From Tellurirhabdus rosea (lineage in GTDB: Bacteria > Bacteroidota > Bacteroidia > Cytophagales > Spirosomataceae): 64,000 nucleotides of DNA. The stretch lies in the NCBI RefSeq assembly GCF_026278345.1, contig NZ_CP111085.1, forward strand, positions 2,244,001-2,308,000. The letters run 5' to 3'. A program made the translations under genes and the position numbers. A model generated the notes under the pieces. It searched no databases, was not told where the DNA came from, and saw nothing but the letters and a program-made list of their open reading frames with translations. Below are positions 52,865-61,029 of the stretch, in pieces (within the stretch, counting starts at the first letter, position 1; each line of letters begins with the position of its first letter).

Positions 52865-53209
52865 ATGAAAAACCTGATATTTCTTCTTCTTTTGGTTGGC
52901 TTAACGACCGCCGGCGTAAACGCAAAGCCCCGCAGCTCAAAAAAAGCACAGCCCAAACAGCGGCTTGAGCAGCAGCTGACCAACTATATCTCTTATCCGG
53001 ACGTGTTGCAGGACGGCAATCGTGAAGGTGTGGTTGTGGTGCAGTTTAAGGTAAACGAAGAGAACCGGATGAGTCAGGTGGCGGTCCTCAGCCAGGACGA
53101 AAAGCTCAACAACAGCCTCATCAAGCAACTGACCGGCAAAAAAATCGAAGTAGCCAAAGCGGGTTCGCAGGAAATGCACACCGTCCGACTGCGCTTTCAA
53201 CTGGACTAA
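52865..53209 (+). CDS. small exported protein with a TonB-C-terminal-like fold
   Basis: 114 residues. Signal peptide MKNLIFLLLLVGLTTAGVNA, a basic linker (KPRSSKKAQPKQRLEQQL), then a domain of about 75 residues patterned like the C-terminal domain of TonB: ISYPDVLQDGNREGVVVVQFKVNEENRMSQVAVLS, DEKLNNSLIKQL, TVRLRFQLD. No membrane anchor remains after cleavage, so it would be a free periplasmic protein. The 11-bp hexamer array upstream suggests control by an OmpR/PhoB-type regulator. Confidence 0.7.
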   Translation: MKNLIFLLLLVGLTTAGVNAKPRSSKKAQPKQRLEQQLTNYISYPDVLQDGNREGVVVVQFKVNEENRMSQVAVLSQDEKLNNSLIKQLTGKKIEVAKAGSQEMHTVRLRFQLD

Positions 53210-53214
53210 AGAAA

Positions 53215-53244
53215 GGTTGAAAGTTTAACGTTAAACTTTCAACC
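53215..53244. repeat. 30-bp perfect palindrome without loop
   Basis: GGTTGAAAGTTTAAC (53215-53229) is followed at once by its exact reverse complement (53230-53244). It lies 6 bp after a stop codon and just before a terminator. Confidence 0.8.
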
Positions 53245-53250
53245 CAATAA

Positions 53251-53288
53251 AAGCCTGGTGCTGATTCGTTGGCGCCGGGCTTTTTTTT
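53251..53288 (+). terminator. Rho-independent terminator before secA
   Basis: AAGCCTGGTGC pairs with GCGCCGGGCTT (two G-U pairs) and is followed by a run of eight T. Confidence 0.85.
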
Positions 53289-53383
53289 GCCTTTTAAAAG
53301 CCGAAAAGCACCTTTCACGAAATTCCTGAGGCCCCGGCAATTATTACCGTACGTAAATTGTTAGTATACTACGTGCAAACCGC

Positions 53384-53391
53384 TAATTTTG
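53384..53391 (+). promoter_or_regulatory. Bacteroidota -7 element for secA
   Basis: TAATTTTG fits TAnnTTTG, with a TTG at 53358-53360 as a possible -33 element. Transcription would start about 20 bp before the secA ATG. Confidence 0.6.
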
Positions 53392-53416
53392 CGGAAGTTT
53401 TTCCAAGCAAGAAACA

Positions 53417-56400
53417 ATGATTAACCTTATCACCAAAGGGATAACCAAGCTCTTCGGCACCAAGACGCAGCGGGACCTTAAAGAACTTTACCCGTACGTC
53501 GGTCTGGTAAATGCCGAGTTTGACAAGCTGCGGACCCTTTCCAACGACGAATTGCGCCAGGTAACCGTTGACCTTAAGCAGACTATTGCCCAACGGTTGC
53601 AGGATATCGATACCCAAGTCGCCCAATTAAAGGAGCAGGCCCTCAATCCCACCCTTGACGTAGACCAGAAGCAAACCCTGTTCAACCAGATTGACAAGCT
53701 CGAAGCCGATCGGAACAAAGAACTGGAAGTTGTTCTGATGGAGATTCTGCCGCGCGGCTTTGCCGTGGTCAAGGAAACGGCCCGTCGTTTTGCCGAAAAC
53801 GAGCAACTCGACGTAACGGCCACTGACTACGACCGCGAACTGGCCTCCCGCAAACGCAGCGTTGTCATTCAGGGCGACCGGGCTTACTGGGCCAACACCT
53901 GGGACGCCGCCGGAAGCCCCATCAAATGGAATATGGTCCACTACGATGTCCAGATCATCGGCGGTACGGTACTCCACCAGGGAAAAATTTCCGAAATGGC
54001 AACGGGGGAAGGAAAAACCCTCGTGGCTACTTTCCCGGCTTTCCTCAACGCACTGGCCGGACGGGGCGTACACATCGTAACGGTCAACGACTACCTCGCC
54101 AAGCGGGACTCCGAGTGGATGGGGCCGCTGTTCGAATTCCACGGCATGCGCGTCGACTGCATCGACAAGCACCAGCCCAACTCCTTCCAGCGCAAGCAGG
54201 CCTATCTGGCCGACATTACCTACGGGACCAACAACGAATTTGGCTTCGATTACCTGCGCGATAACATGTCGCGGGGCGTGGATGAACTCGTGCAGCGCAA
54301 GCACCACTACGCCATGGTCGATGAAGTGGACTCCGTGCTGATCGACGACGCCCGGACGCCGCTGATCATTTCGGGTCCGGTGCCGCGCGGCGACGAGCAG
54401 GAATTTACCGAACTGAAACCCCGCATTTCCCGCGTCGTGGAAGCCCAGCGCAGCCTCGTGATGCAGCTGCTCAATGAAGCAAAGAAAAAAATTGCGGCGG
54501 GCGACGAAAAGGAAGGCGGGCTGGCCCTCTTCCGGGCTCACCGCGGTTTCCCGAAATACAAGCCCCTCATCAAGTTCCTGAGCGAGACGGGCATGAAGCA
54601 GGTCCTCCAGAAAACGGAAGCGATTTATCTGGCCGAAAACCAGAAGCTCATGCCGGAAGCCGACGCCCCGCTGTATTTCACCATCGACGAACGGCACAAC
54701 AGCGTCGAGCTGACCGAAAAAGGAATTGACTTTATCACCGGTTCGGGCGAAGATCCGACCTTCTTCATCCTGCCTGACCTGTCGATCGACCTCTCGGCGG
54801 TGGAGAAAAATCCGGAGCTGAACGAACAGGAAAAAATTCTGCACAAGGAAGCGATCATCCGCGATTATGCCGTAAAAACGCAGCGGATCAACACCGTCAA
54901 CCAGTTGCTGAAAGCCTTCTCCCTGTTCGAGAAAGACGTCGATTACGTCATCATGGACGGTAAGGTGAAGATTGTGGACGAACAGACGGGCCGGATCATG
55001 GAAGGCCGCCGCTGGTCGGACGGTCTGCACCAGGCCGTGGAAGCCAAGGAAGGCGTACGGGTGGAAGACGCCACGCAGACCTACGCGACCGTCACCCTCC
55101 AGAACTATTTCCGGATGTACCACAAGCTGGCCGGTATGACCGGTACGGCCGAAACGGAAGCCGGTGAATTCTGGACGATTTACAAACTGGACGTGGTTTC
55201 GATTCCGACCAACCGGCAGGCCGTCCGCAAAGACCAGGAAGACAAGGTTTACCGTTCGGTTCGCGAAAAATACAATGCCGTCGTTGACGAAATCGTCAGC
55301 CTCGTAGAACAGGGCCGCCCGGTGCTGGTGGGTACGACTTCGGTAGAAAACTCGGAGATTCTGAGCCGGATGCTGACGCTGCGCAAGATTCAGCACCAGG
55401 TTCTGAATGCCAAGTTCCACCAGAAAGAAGCCGAAATCGTGTCCGAAGCCGGTAAGCCGGGTACGGTGACGATTGCGACCAACATGGCCGGTCGGGGTAC
55501 GGACATCAAGCTGACGCCGGAATCCAAGGCGGCGGGCGGTCTGGCCATCATCGGTACCGAACGCCACGAATCACGGCGCGTTGACCGGCAGCTGCGCGGT
55601 CGTTCGGGCCGTCAGGGTGACCCCGGTTCGTCGCAGTTCTTCGTGTCGCTGGAAGATAGCCTGATGCGCCTGTTCGGTTCCGAGCGGATTGCGAAGGTCA
55701 TGGACCGGATGGGTCTGGAAGAAGGCGAAGTGATCCAGCACTCGATGATTACCCGGTCCATCGAACGCGCCCAGAAGAAGGTCGAGGAAAACAACTTCGG
55801 CATCCGGAAGCGCCTGCTCGAATACGACGACGTCATGAACTACCAGCGGGAGGCCATTTACAAACGCCGCCGCAACGCCCTCTTCGGCGAACGCCTTGCC
55901 CTCGACATTGCCAACACGATGTACGACGTCTGCGAGGAGATCGTCAACAATGCCGAAAGCTTCGACGAGGCACAGCTTCAGCTGCTGACCACGCTGGGCT
56001 TCCAGACGAGCCTGGGCCGCGACGAGTTCGGCCGGATGAAAAAGCCGGACGCCATCAACCGCCTGTATCAGGAAGCCGAAACGCACTACCGCGATAAAAA
56101 CGACGCTATCCGCCAGAAAGCCATGCCGGTCCTGACCGCGGTGCTGGAAGAACGCGGCGAAATGGTGAAAGACATCGTTGTGCCGTTTACGGACGGGCTG
56201 CGCGAACTGATGGTCGTCACCGACCTCCGCGAGGCCGTAGCGACCGAAGGCCGCACGCTGGTTACGGAGATGGAAAAGGCCGTTTCGCTGTCGATCATCG
56301 ACCAGGAGTGGAAAGAACACCTGCGCGAGATGGACGACCTGAAGCAGTCGGTGCAGAACGCGGTGTTCGAGCAGAAAGACCCGCTGCTGGTGTATAAGTT

Positions 56401-56785
56401 CGAATCGGTCGAGCTGTTCAAGCGCTTCCTGGTGAAAGTGAACTTCGACACCATCGGATTCCTGGCGAAAGCCGACATTCCGGGTCAGGAAGCGGAAGAG
56501 GTCCAGCAGGAAGTGCAGCAGGCCCCGGCCTACCGCCAGCCGGAACCGCAGCCGGAACTGCATACCAACAAGGAGGAACACGATGAACCGGTAGCTGGTG
56601 GCCCGCAGGAATACGCCCGCAAAATGGCTTCCGCCGAAAAGCAGGCACCGGTCCGCTCGATCAAAGTGGCCAACCGCAACGAGAAAGTCAGCGTGCAGTA
56701 CGCTGACGGCACCGTGAAACGCGACGTGAAATACAAAACGGTAGAAAACGACGTGCTCAGCGGCAAGGCGATTCTGATTGAATAA
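53417..56785 (+). CDS. secA: preprotein translocase ATPase SecA
   Basis: 1122 residues, the long Bacteroidota form (E. coli has 901). Motor motifs are KISEMATGEGKTLVATFPAFLNAL (about 190-213), VNDYLAKRD, VDEVDSVLIDDARTPLIISGP (about 299-319), GMTGTAETEAGEFW and TNMAGRGTDIKL (about 690). The preprotein-binding and helical scaffold domains follow (HSMITRSIERAQKKVEENNFGIRKRLLEYDDVMN). It drives Sec export with SecYEG. The last 80 residues (about 1040-1122) are a Gln/Glu/Pro-rich linker and a basic end, KVSVQYADGTVKRDVKYKTV. They contain no cysteine, so the usual C-terminal zinc-binding motif is absent. Confidence 0.97.
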   Translation: MINLITKGITKLFGTKTQRDLKELYPYVGLVNAEFDKLRTLSNDELRQVTVDLKQTIAQRLQDIDTQVAQLKEQALNPTLDVDQKQTLFNQIDKLEADRNKELEVVLMEILPRGFAVVKETARRFAENEQLDVTATDYDRELASRKRSVVIQGDRAYWANTWDAAGSPIKWNMVHYDVQIIGGTVLHQGKISEMATGEGKTLVATFPAFLNALAGRGVHIVTVNDYLAKRDSEWMGPLFEFHGMRVDCIDKHQPNSFQRKQAYLADITYGTNNEFGFDYLRDNMSRGVDELVQRKHHYAMVDEVDSVLIDDARTPLIISGPVPRGDEQEFTELKPRISRVVEAQRSLVMQLLNEAKKKIAAGDEKEGGLALFRAHRGFPKYKPLIKFLSETGMKQVLQKTEAIYLAENQKLMPEADAPLYFTIDERHNSVELTEKGIDFITGSGEDPTFFILPDLSIDLSAVEKNPELNEQEKILHKEAIIRDYAVKTQRINTVNQLLKAFSLFEKDVDYVIMDGKVKIVDEQTGRIMEGRRWSDGLHQAVEAKEGVRVEDATQTYATVTLQNYFRMYHKLAGMTGTAETEAGEFWTIYKLDVVSIPTNRQAVRKDQEDKVYRSVREKYNAVVDEIVSLVEQGRPVLVGTTSVENSEILSRMLTLRKIQHQVLNAKFHQKEAEIVSEAGKPGTVTIATNMAGRGTDIKLTPESKAAGGLAIIGTERHESRRVDRQLRGRSGRQGDPGSSQFFVSLEDSLMRLFGSERIAKVMDRMGLEEGEVIQHSMITRSIERAQKKVEENNFGIRKRLLEYDDVMNYQREAIYKRRRNALFGERLALDIANTMYDVCEEIVNNAESFDEAQLQLLTTLGFQTSLGRDEFGRMKKPDAINRLYQEAETHYRDKNDAIRQKAMPVLTAVLEERGEMVKDIVVPFTDGLRELMVVTDLREAVATEGRTLVTEMEKAVSLSIIDQEWKEHLREMDDLKQSVQNAVFEQKDPLLVYKFESVELFKRFLVKVNFDTIGFLAKADIPGQEAEEVQQEVQQAPAYRQPEPQPELHTNKEEHDEPVAGGPQEYARKMASAEKQAPVRSIKVANRNEKVSVQYADGTVKRDVKYKTVENDVLSGKAILIE

Positions 56786-56803
56786 TTCGATTCCTGCAAC
56801 CAT

Positions 56804-56845
56804 AAAGCCTCCGTGGAGATTATCTTTACGGAGGCTTTGTTTTTA
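56804..56845 (+). terminator. Rho-independent terminator after secA
   Basis: AAAGCCTCCGT (56804-56814) pairs perfectly with ACGGAGGCTTT (56828-56838), followed by GTTTTTA. Confidence 0.85.
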
Positions 56846-56850
56846 CGGCG

Positions 56851-57435
56851 ATGTCAGCTTTACCGAAAACGTACTATAGCGAACAGGATTATCTGGAACT
56901 CGAACGAAAGGCCGAGTACAAGAGCGAATATTTCCAGGGGGAAATCTTTGCGATGGCCGGTGCTTCGCGAAACCACAACCGGATTACGGAAAATCTGTCC
57001 ATTGTAATCGGTGGATACTTACGCGGCAAATCCTGCCAGACGTTCTCGTCCGATCTGCGGGTCCACATTCCTGCCAACACGCTGTACACCTATCCCGACA
57101 TCGTCATTGTCTGCGGAAAGCCGGAGTTCCTGAAAGATGCGGCGTTGGACACTCTGCTTAATCCGACGGCTATCATCGAAGTGCAGTCGCGCAGCACGGT
57201 TGGTTATGACCGGGAAGCCAAATTTCAGCTGTACCGCGAGATTCCGTCGTTTCAGGAGTACATTCTGGTCGATTCCGAGAAAGTACACGCGGAAGTCTGG
57301 TACAAACCCGATTCCGGTTTCTGGACGCTCCGGCAGGAGACGAACAAAGCCGCCGACAGCCTATACCTTCATTCCATTGATTTTACGCTACCGCTTTCCG
57401 ACGTCTACGCCCTGACGGAAGGACTGCTTCCCTGA
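56851..57435 (+). CDS. Uma2 (DUF820) family putative endonuclease
   Basis: 194 residues. PD-(D/E)xK-like Uma2 fold: SEQDYLELERKAEYKSEYFQGEIFAMAGAS (about 10-39), HNRITENLSIVIGGYL, DLRVHIPANTLYTYPDIVIVCGKP (about 68-91, catalytic Asp in PDIV), TAIIEVQSRSTVGYDREAKFQLYREI (about 107-132; Glu then a Gln where Lys is common, IEVQS). These proteins are widespread in cyanobacteria and Bacteroidota, often in many copies, and their role is not settled. It starts just after the secA terminator and is followed 6 bp on by deoC. Confidence 0.85.
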   Translation: MSALPKTYYSEQDYLELERKAEYKSEYFQGEIFAMAGASRNHNRITENLSIVIGGYLRGKSCQTFSSDLRVHIPANTLYTYPDIVIVCGKPEFLKDAALDTLLNPTAIIEVQSRSTVGYDREAKFQLYREIPSFQEYILVDSEKVHAEVWYKPDSGFWTLRQETNKAADSLYLHSIDFTLPLSDVYALTEGLLP

Positions 57436-57441
57436 TACCGA

Positions 57442-58101
57442 ATGGATCAATCATTAGCCCGCTTCATCGACCATACCAACCTGAAGCCCACCGCCACCGA
57501 AACCGATATCCGGACACTCTGCGGCGATGCGATTCAATACCCGTTTAAGGCCCTGTGCGTAGCCCCGTATTTTGTCCCGTACGTCAAAGAAATGATGGAG
57601 CATTACCCCGGCACCACCATCTGCACCGTCATTGGATTCCCGCTGGGCTATCAGACCACCACCGTCAAACTTCTGGAAGCGGAGCAGGCGCTGGAGTGCG
57701 GCGCGCTGGAGATCGACATGGTCATCAACCTGAGTGCTTTCAAATCCATGGCGTATCAGTCCGTACAGAACGAGATTCAGAAGCTGGCCGAACTGGTGCA
57801 CGACCGCGACGGACTCCTGAAGGTCATCATCGAAACGGCCTATCTCGACGACAACGAAATCCGGATCGCCTGCGAACTCTGCGCCGAAGCCCGCACCGAT
57901 TTTGTCAAAACCTCCACGGGCTTTGCGCCGGCCGGGGCCGTGGTCGAACAGGTTCGGCTGATGCGGAGCCTCCTTCCCGAAACCATTGAAATCAAAGCCT
58001 CCGGCGGCATCAAAACCCGCGCGGACGTGCTCGCGCTGCTGGATGCCGGGGCCACTCGAATCGGCACCTCGTCCGGCGTGGCGATTATGGAAGAAGTGTA
58101 A
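57442..58101 (+). CDS. deoC: deoxyribose-phosphate aldolase
   Basis: 219 residues, the normal size. TIM-barrel aldolase with IDHTNLKPTATETDI (about 8-22), CTVIGFPLGYQTTTVKLLEAEQAL (about 56-79), EIDMVINLSAFKS (catalytic-region Asp and Asn), LKVIIETAYLDDNEI (about 120-134), DFVKTSTGFAPAGA (Schiff-base Lys, about 155) and IKASGGIKTRADVLALLDAGATRIGTSSG (second Lys). It splits 2-deoxyribose-5-phosphate into glyceraldehyde-3-phosphate and acetaldehyde. Its stop directly abuts the ATG of the next gene (no gap). Confidence 0.96.
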   Translation: MDQSLARFIDHTNLKPTATETDIRTLCGDAIQYPFKALCVAPYFVPYVKEMMEHYPGTTICTVIGFPLGYQTTTVKLLEAEQALECGALEIDMVINLSAFKSMAYQSVQNEIQKLAELVHDRDGLLKVIIETAYLDDNEIRIACELCAEARTDFVKTSTGFAPAGAVVEQVRLMRSLLPETIEIKASGGIKTRADVLALLDAGATRIGTSSGVAIMEEV

Positions 58102-59220
58102 ATGCGAAAAAAACGGGTTTTACACCTGAGCACCGCCCACTCTCCCCGCGACCCGCGCATCGTCTACAAACAGTGTCCGGCGCTGGCGGAGCGCTACGAG
58201 GTCTGGTGCGCGTTGCCCCGGGCCGACCCGTCCGCCGCGCCGGAAGTCCGGTTTATCCGGCTGCCCCGCTTCCGGCGCGTTGTTTGGCGGGTGCTGCTGA
58301 CGTCGCCGTATATTCTGCTGCGAACGTTTTTTCTGCGCCCGGCCATTGTCCATATTTACATGCCGGACCTGCTTCCGCTGGCGTTTATCTACCGGCTGCT
58401 GGGAAGCCGAGTCATTTACGAAGTGCAGGAAAATATTTACAAAAAAGTCGCCATTAAGCGACACAACCGCAGCTCGCTGCTCCAGCGTTTCTTTCGCGGG
58501 TTCGATGAAGCGGCGCGGCGCTGTTTTTACTTTATTTTTACGGAACACGGGTATCTCCAGACGTACGACCGGCTGCGCCACCCTTCGGTCATCGTCTACA
58601 ACTACCCCATCGTTGCGGACTACCAGCCTTACCGGGCCACCCGGCACGGGCCGGATTCGGAGATCAACATTTTTTACCTGGGCGGCATCAGTTTCGAACG
58701 CGCCATCGACACGGTGATCAACGGTCTGGCCCGGCTCCGGCAGCACGGTTACCCGTTCCGGATGCATCTGTTCGGACCGTTAGCTTTTCCGGAAAAGGAA
58801 TTAGAAACCATTCCGGCGTACAGCCAGTTAAGACAGCATCTGGTTTTTTACGGCTATACGGACCAGCAGCGGGCCCTGCCCATCGCGGCTCAATCCCTCG
58901 CCGGACTGGCCCTGCTGAAGCCCGTGGCTGACTATCCGGAGTCGTATCCCACCAAACTGTTTGAATACATGGCGCTGGGGCTTCCGGTTATTACCTCCCG
59001 TTTTCCGCTGTATCGGGAAGTGGTCGAGCGGCACCGGTGCGGTTTTTGTATCGACCCACATGACCCGCAGGCGCTGGCCGACTGCCTTCGTTTTCTGATC
59101 GAAAACCCGGCCGAGGCAGAAGCGATGGGTGAGCGGGGCCGGGTTGCCGCCGAACGGTATTATACCTGGGAAACCGAACGGCGCAAGTTGCTCGACTTCT
59201 ACCAACTTATTGAATTCTGA
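58102..59220 (+). CDS. GT4-like glycosyltransferase
   Basis: 372 residues, GT-B fold. The N-terminal domain starts KKRVLHLSTAHSPRDPRIVYKQCPAL (about 3-28), and IVHIYMPDLLPLAFIYRLLGSRVIYEVQEN (about 83-112) is typical of family 4-type enzymes. The C-terminal domain has INIFYLGGISFERAIDTVI (about 190-208) and the nucleotide-sugar E-x7-E-like region DYPESYPTKLFEYMALGLPVITS (about 277-299). Probably it adds a sugar to a lipid-linked or surface glycan. It is translationally linked to deoC by abutting codons, though no functional tie is evident. Confidence 0.83.
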   Translation: MRKKRVLHLSTAHSPRDPRIVYKQCPALAERYEVWCALPRADPSAAPEVRFIRLPRFRRVVWRVLLTSPYILLRTFFLRPAIVHIYMPDLLPLAFIYRLLGSRVIYEVQENIYKKVAIKRHNRSSLLQRFFRGFDEAARRCFYFIFTEHGYLQTYDRLRHPSVIVYNYPIVADYQPYRATRHGPDSEINIFYLGGISFERAIDTVINGLARLRQHGYPFRMHLFGPLAFPEKELETIPAYSQLRQHLVFYGYTDQQRALPIAAQSLAGLALLKPVADYPESYPTKLFEYMALGLPVITSRFPLYREVVERHRCGFCIDPHDPQALADCLRFLIENPAEAEAMGERGRVAAERYYTWETERRKLLDFYQLIEF

Positions 59221-59327
59221 AAAGTAATTTTATCATTGTTCCAATATTAAATACCACACTTTCCCGGAAAGAGTTAATTTTCAACCGGAAATGCGGCCCG
59301 GCTGCATTGGGTCTTTAGTAACTTACC

Positions 59328-60272
59328 ATGTACATTCATGCACTCAGCCACTACCTTCCCTCTCAGGTAGTTGGCAATGAACATTTTACCCAACTCAACG
59401 GGCTTTCGAGCGAATGGATAATCGAGCGAACAGGAATAACGGAACGGCGGAAAGCGGGTGTCGATGAGAATACGAACACGATGGCCCTCGAAGCGGTCCG
59501 CCGGTTGTTTGACAACACGTCTCTGGAGCCCTCCCAAATCGACCTGATTGTTGGTGCCACCTACACGCCTCACGATACAATTGTCACGCTGGCCCACGTG
59601 GTGCAGCATAACCTCGGCATTCCCGACATTCCGGTGGTGTCGATCTCGACGGCCTGTTCCTCGCTGCTGAACGCCATTGAGGTGGTAGAAGGCTATTTTG
59701 CCATGAACAAGGCCACCCGGGCGATTGTCATCGTCTCCGAGCACAACACCGCCTACAACAACGAACACGATACGGTTTCGGGCCACCTTTGGGGCGACGG
59801 AGCGGCCGCGCTGCTGATCTCGAAGGAACGCATCAGCGAATCGGATATGCAGGTGAAATGCCTGATTACGGGCGGCGCCGCCCATAGCGGCAAGGCCACC
59901 ACGGGCGTCGTGCTGAAACCGCTGGATAAAGGCGTCATCATGCCCCACGGCCGCGATGTGTTCATCAACGCCTGTCAATACATGCCCCGGGTCAGCCAGC
60001 AGGTGCTGGAGAAATGCGGCCGGACCATCGACGAGGTGGCGTACGTGATTCCGCACCAGGCCAACCTGCGTATCAGCATGAACGTCATTGGGACCCTGAA
60101 ACTGCCGGAAGAAAAACTGATTTCCAACATCCAGCGGCTCGGCAATACCGGCTGTGCGGGCTGCGCCATCGCCATGTCCGAGGAACGCGGCCGATTCCGG
60201 AAGGGCGAGATTATCGTGGTCACGGTCTTCGGCGGCGGCTACTCGTACGGGGCCATGCTGGTGGAAGTATAA
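59328..60272 (+). CDS. 3-oxoacyl-ACP synthase III (KAS III/FabH-like)
   Basis: 314 residues. Thiolase fold with EWIIERTGITERRKA (about 29-43), the catalytic Cys in VSISTACSSLLNAIEVV (about 110), His in YVIPHQANLRISMNV (about 243) and Asn in RLGNTGCAGCAIAMSEE (about 273), making the Cys-His-Asn triad. FabH starts fatty acid synthesis by joining acyl-CoA to malonyl-ACP. The replacement of the usual NTSSAS by NTGCAGCA around the Asn suggests a variant with special substrate. It stands apart from other fab genes. Confidence 0.85.
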   Translation: MYIHALSHYLPSQVVGNEHFTQLNGLSSEWIIERTGITERRKAGVDENTNTMALEAVRRLFDNTSLEPSQIDLIVGATYTPHDTIVTLAHVVQHNLGIPDIPVVSISTACSSLLNAIEVVEGYFAMNKATRAIVIVSEHNTAYNNEHDTVSGHLWGDGAAALLISKERISESDMQVKCLITGGAAHSGKATTGVVLKPLDKGVIMPHGRDVFINACQYMPRVSQQVLEKCGRTIDEVAYVIPHQANLRISMNVIGTLKLPEEKLISNIQRLGNTGCAGCAIAMSEERGRFRKGEIIVVTVFGGGYSYGAMLVEV

Positions 60273-60282
60273 GCACCCGTTT

Positions 60283-60310
60283 GTAGAGACGCAGCCTATT
60301 GCGTCTCTAC
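60283..60310. repeat. GTAGAGACGC palindromic repeat
   Basis: GTAGAGACGCA (60283-60293), a 6-nt loop, then TGCGTCTCTAC (60300-60310). It lies between two convergent genes (stops at 60272 and 60315). Confidence 0.8.
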
Positions 60311-60314
60311 GGAT

Positions 60315-60941
60315 TTATCTCTTCAAATAGTCCGGGGCATTTTGTCCTTCCAGACCCGCGTCCGCGACGGGTTCGCCAAAGACCGTGGAGACCGGCACGA
60401 CTCCGGCCCAGTAAGGCAACTCCCGGTCCTCCAGGTCGTCGTTGACGCCACCGCTGCGGATTTTGGCCGAAGCTTCTTCCAGCGGAATCGCAATCACCAT
60501 CGTTTTCTTCATCTCACTGGCGTTTGGCAGCCGGCAGTCCGCCCAGCGCCCCTTGAACACGTGGTCGGTAATCCGTTCCAGCGCCAGCCAGCGTTCGGCC
60601 TCGTCCTCCACCAGCCGCGTTTTTCCAAAGGCCACCACCGAGCGGTAATTGACCGAATGAGAGAAAGCCGACCGGGCCATAATCATCGCGTCCAGCAACG
60701 TGACGGCCACGCAGACCTCCACGCCCTCACTCAACTGACGAAAAAAATGGCTGCCTACCGATCCGTGAATATAAATCGTGTCGTCGATCCGGCAGTAGGC
60801 AATCGGCAGAATGAAAGGCTGCCCGTCGAGCGAATAACTCACGTGACAGAATACCGCCTCATCCAGAATCGGATAGATAACCTCGTTTTCGTGGGAGCCG
60901 CGCTTGGGCAGGCGGCTGAGCTTTGTACGGGAAGTGAGCAT
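60315..60941 (-). CDS. pyridoxamine-5'-phosphate-oxidase-like flavin protein
   Basis: 208 residues. Split-barrel FMN-binding fold of the NimA/PNPOx-like group: AVFCHVSYSLDGQPFILPIAYCRIDDTIYIHGSVGSHFF (about 29-67), VCVAVTLLDAMIMARSAFSHSVNYRSVVAFGKTRLVED (about 76-113). It probably binds FMN or haem and reduces or oxidises a small molecule. It is divergent from a MocR-type regulator; the shared 88-bp region carries a -7 element TAGTTTTG (60974-60967) and an inverted repeat. Regulation by the MocR protein is likely. Confidence 0.83.
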   Translation of the reverse strand: MLTSRTKLSRLPKRGSHENEVIYPILDEAVFCHVSYSLDGQPFILPIAYCRIDDTIYIHGSVGSHFFRQLSEGVEVCVAVTLLDAMIMARSAFSHSVNYRSVVAFGKTRLVEDEAERWLALERITDHVFKGRWADCRLPNASEMKKTMVIAIPLEEASAKIRSGGVNDDLEDRELPYWAGVVPVSTVFGEPVADAGLEGQNAPDYLKR

Positions 60942-60966
60942 GATGGGTCTGTTGCTTTTGTTCGGA

Positions 60967-61028
60967 CAAAACTATTCCTTTACCGGACTAGTCAGGTGTA
61001 CCAGTTTTTAGATTTTGAGTAGTCCGGT
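60967..61028. promoter_or_regulatory. divergent control region with a MocR-type inverted repeat
   Basis: ACCGGACTA (60982-60990) and its exact reverse complement TAGTCCGGT (61020-61028) flank the region. The minus-strand -7 TAGTTTTG (60974-60967) serves the flavin gene and lies 7 bp from the first arm. No good -33 is seen, as expected for an activated promoter. Confidence 0.6.
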
Positions 61029-61029
61029 T

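Noticed and set aside
53627-56803. two long minus-strand open frames opposite secA
   Set aside because: SecA motor motifs fix the coding strand; the antisense frames are Phe/Val/His-rich shadows.
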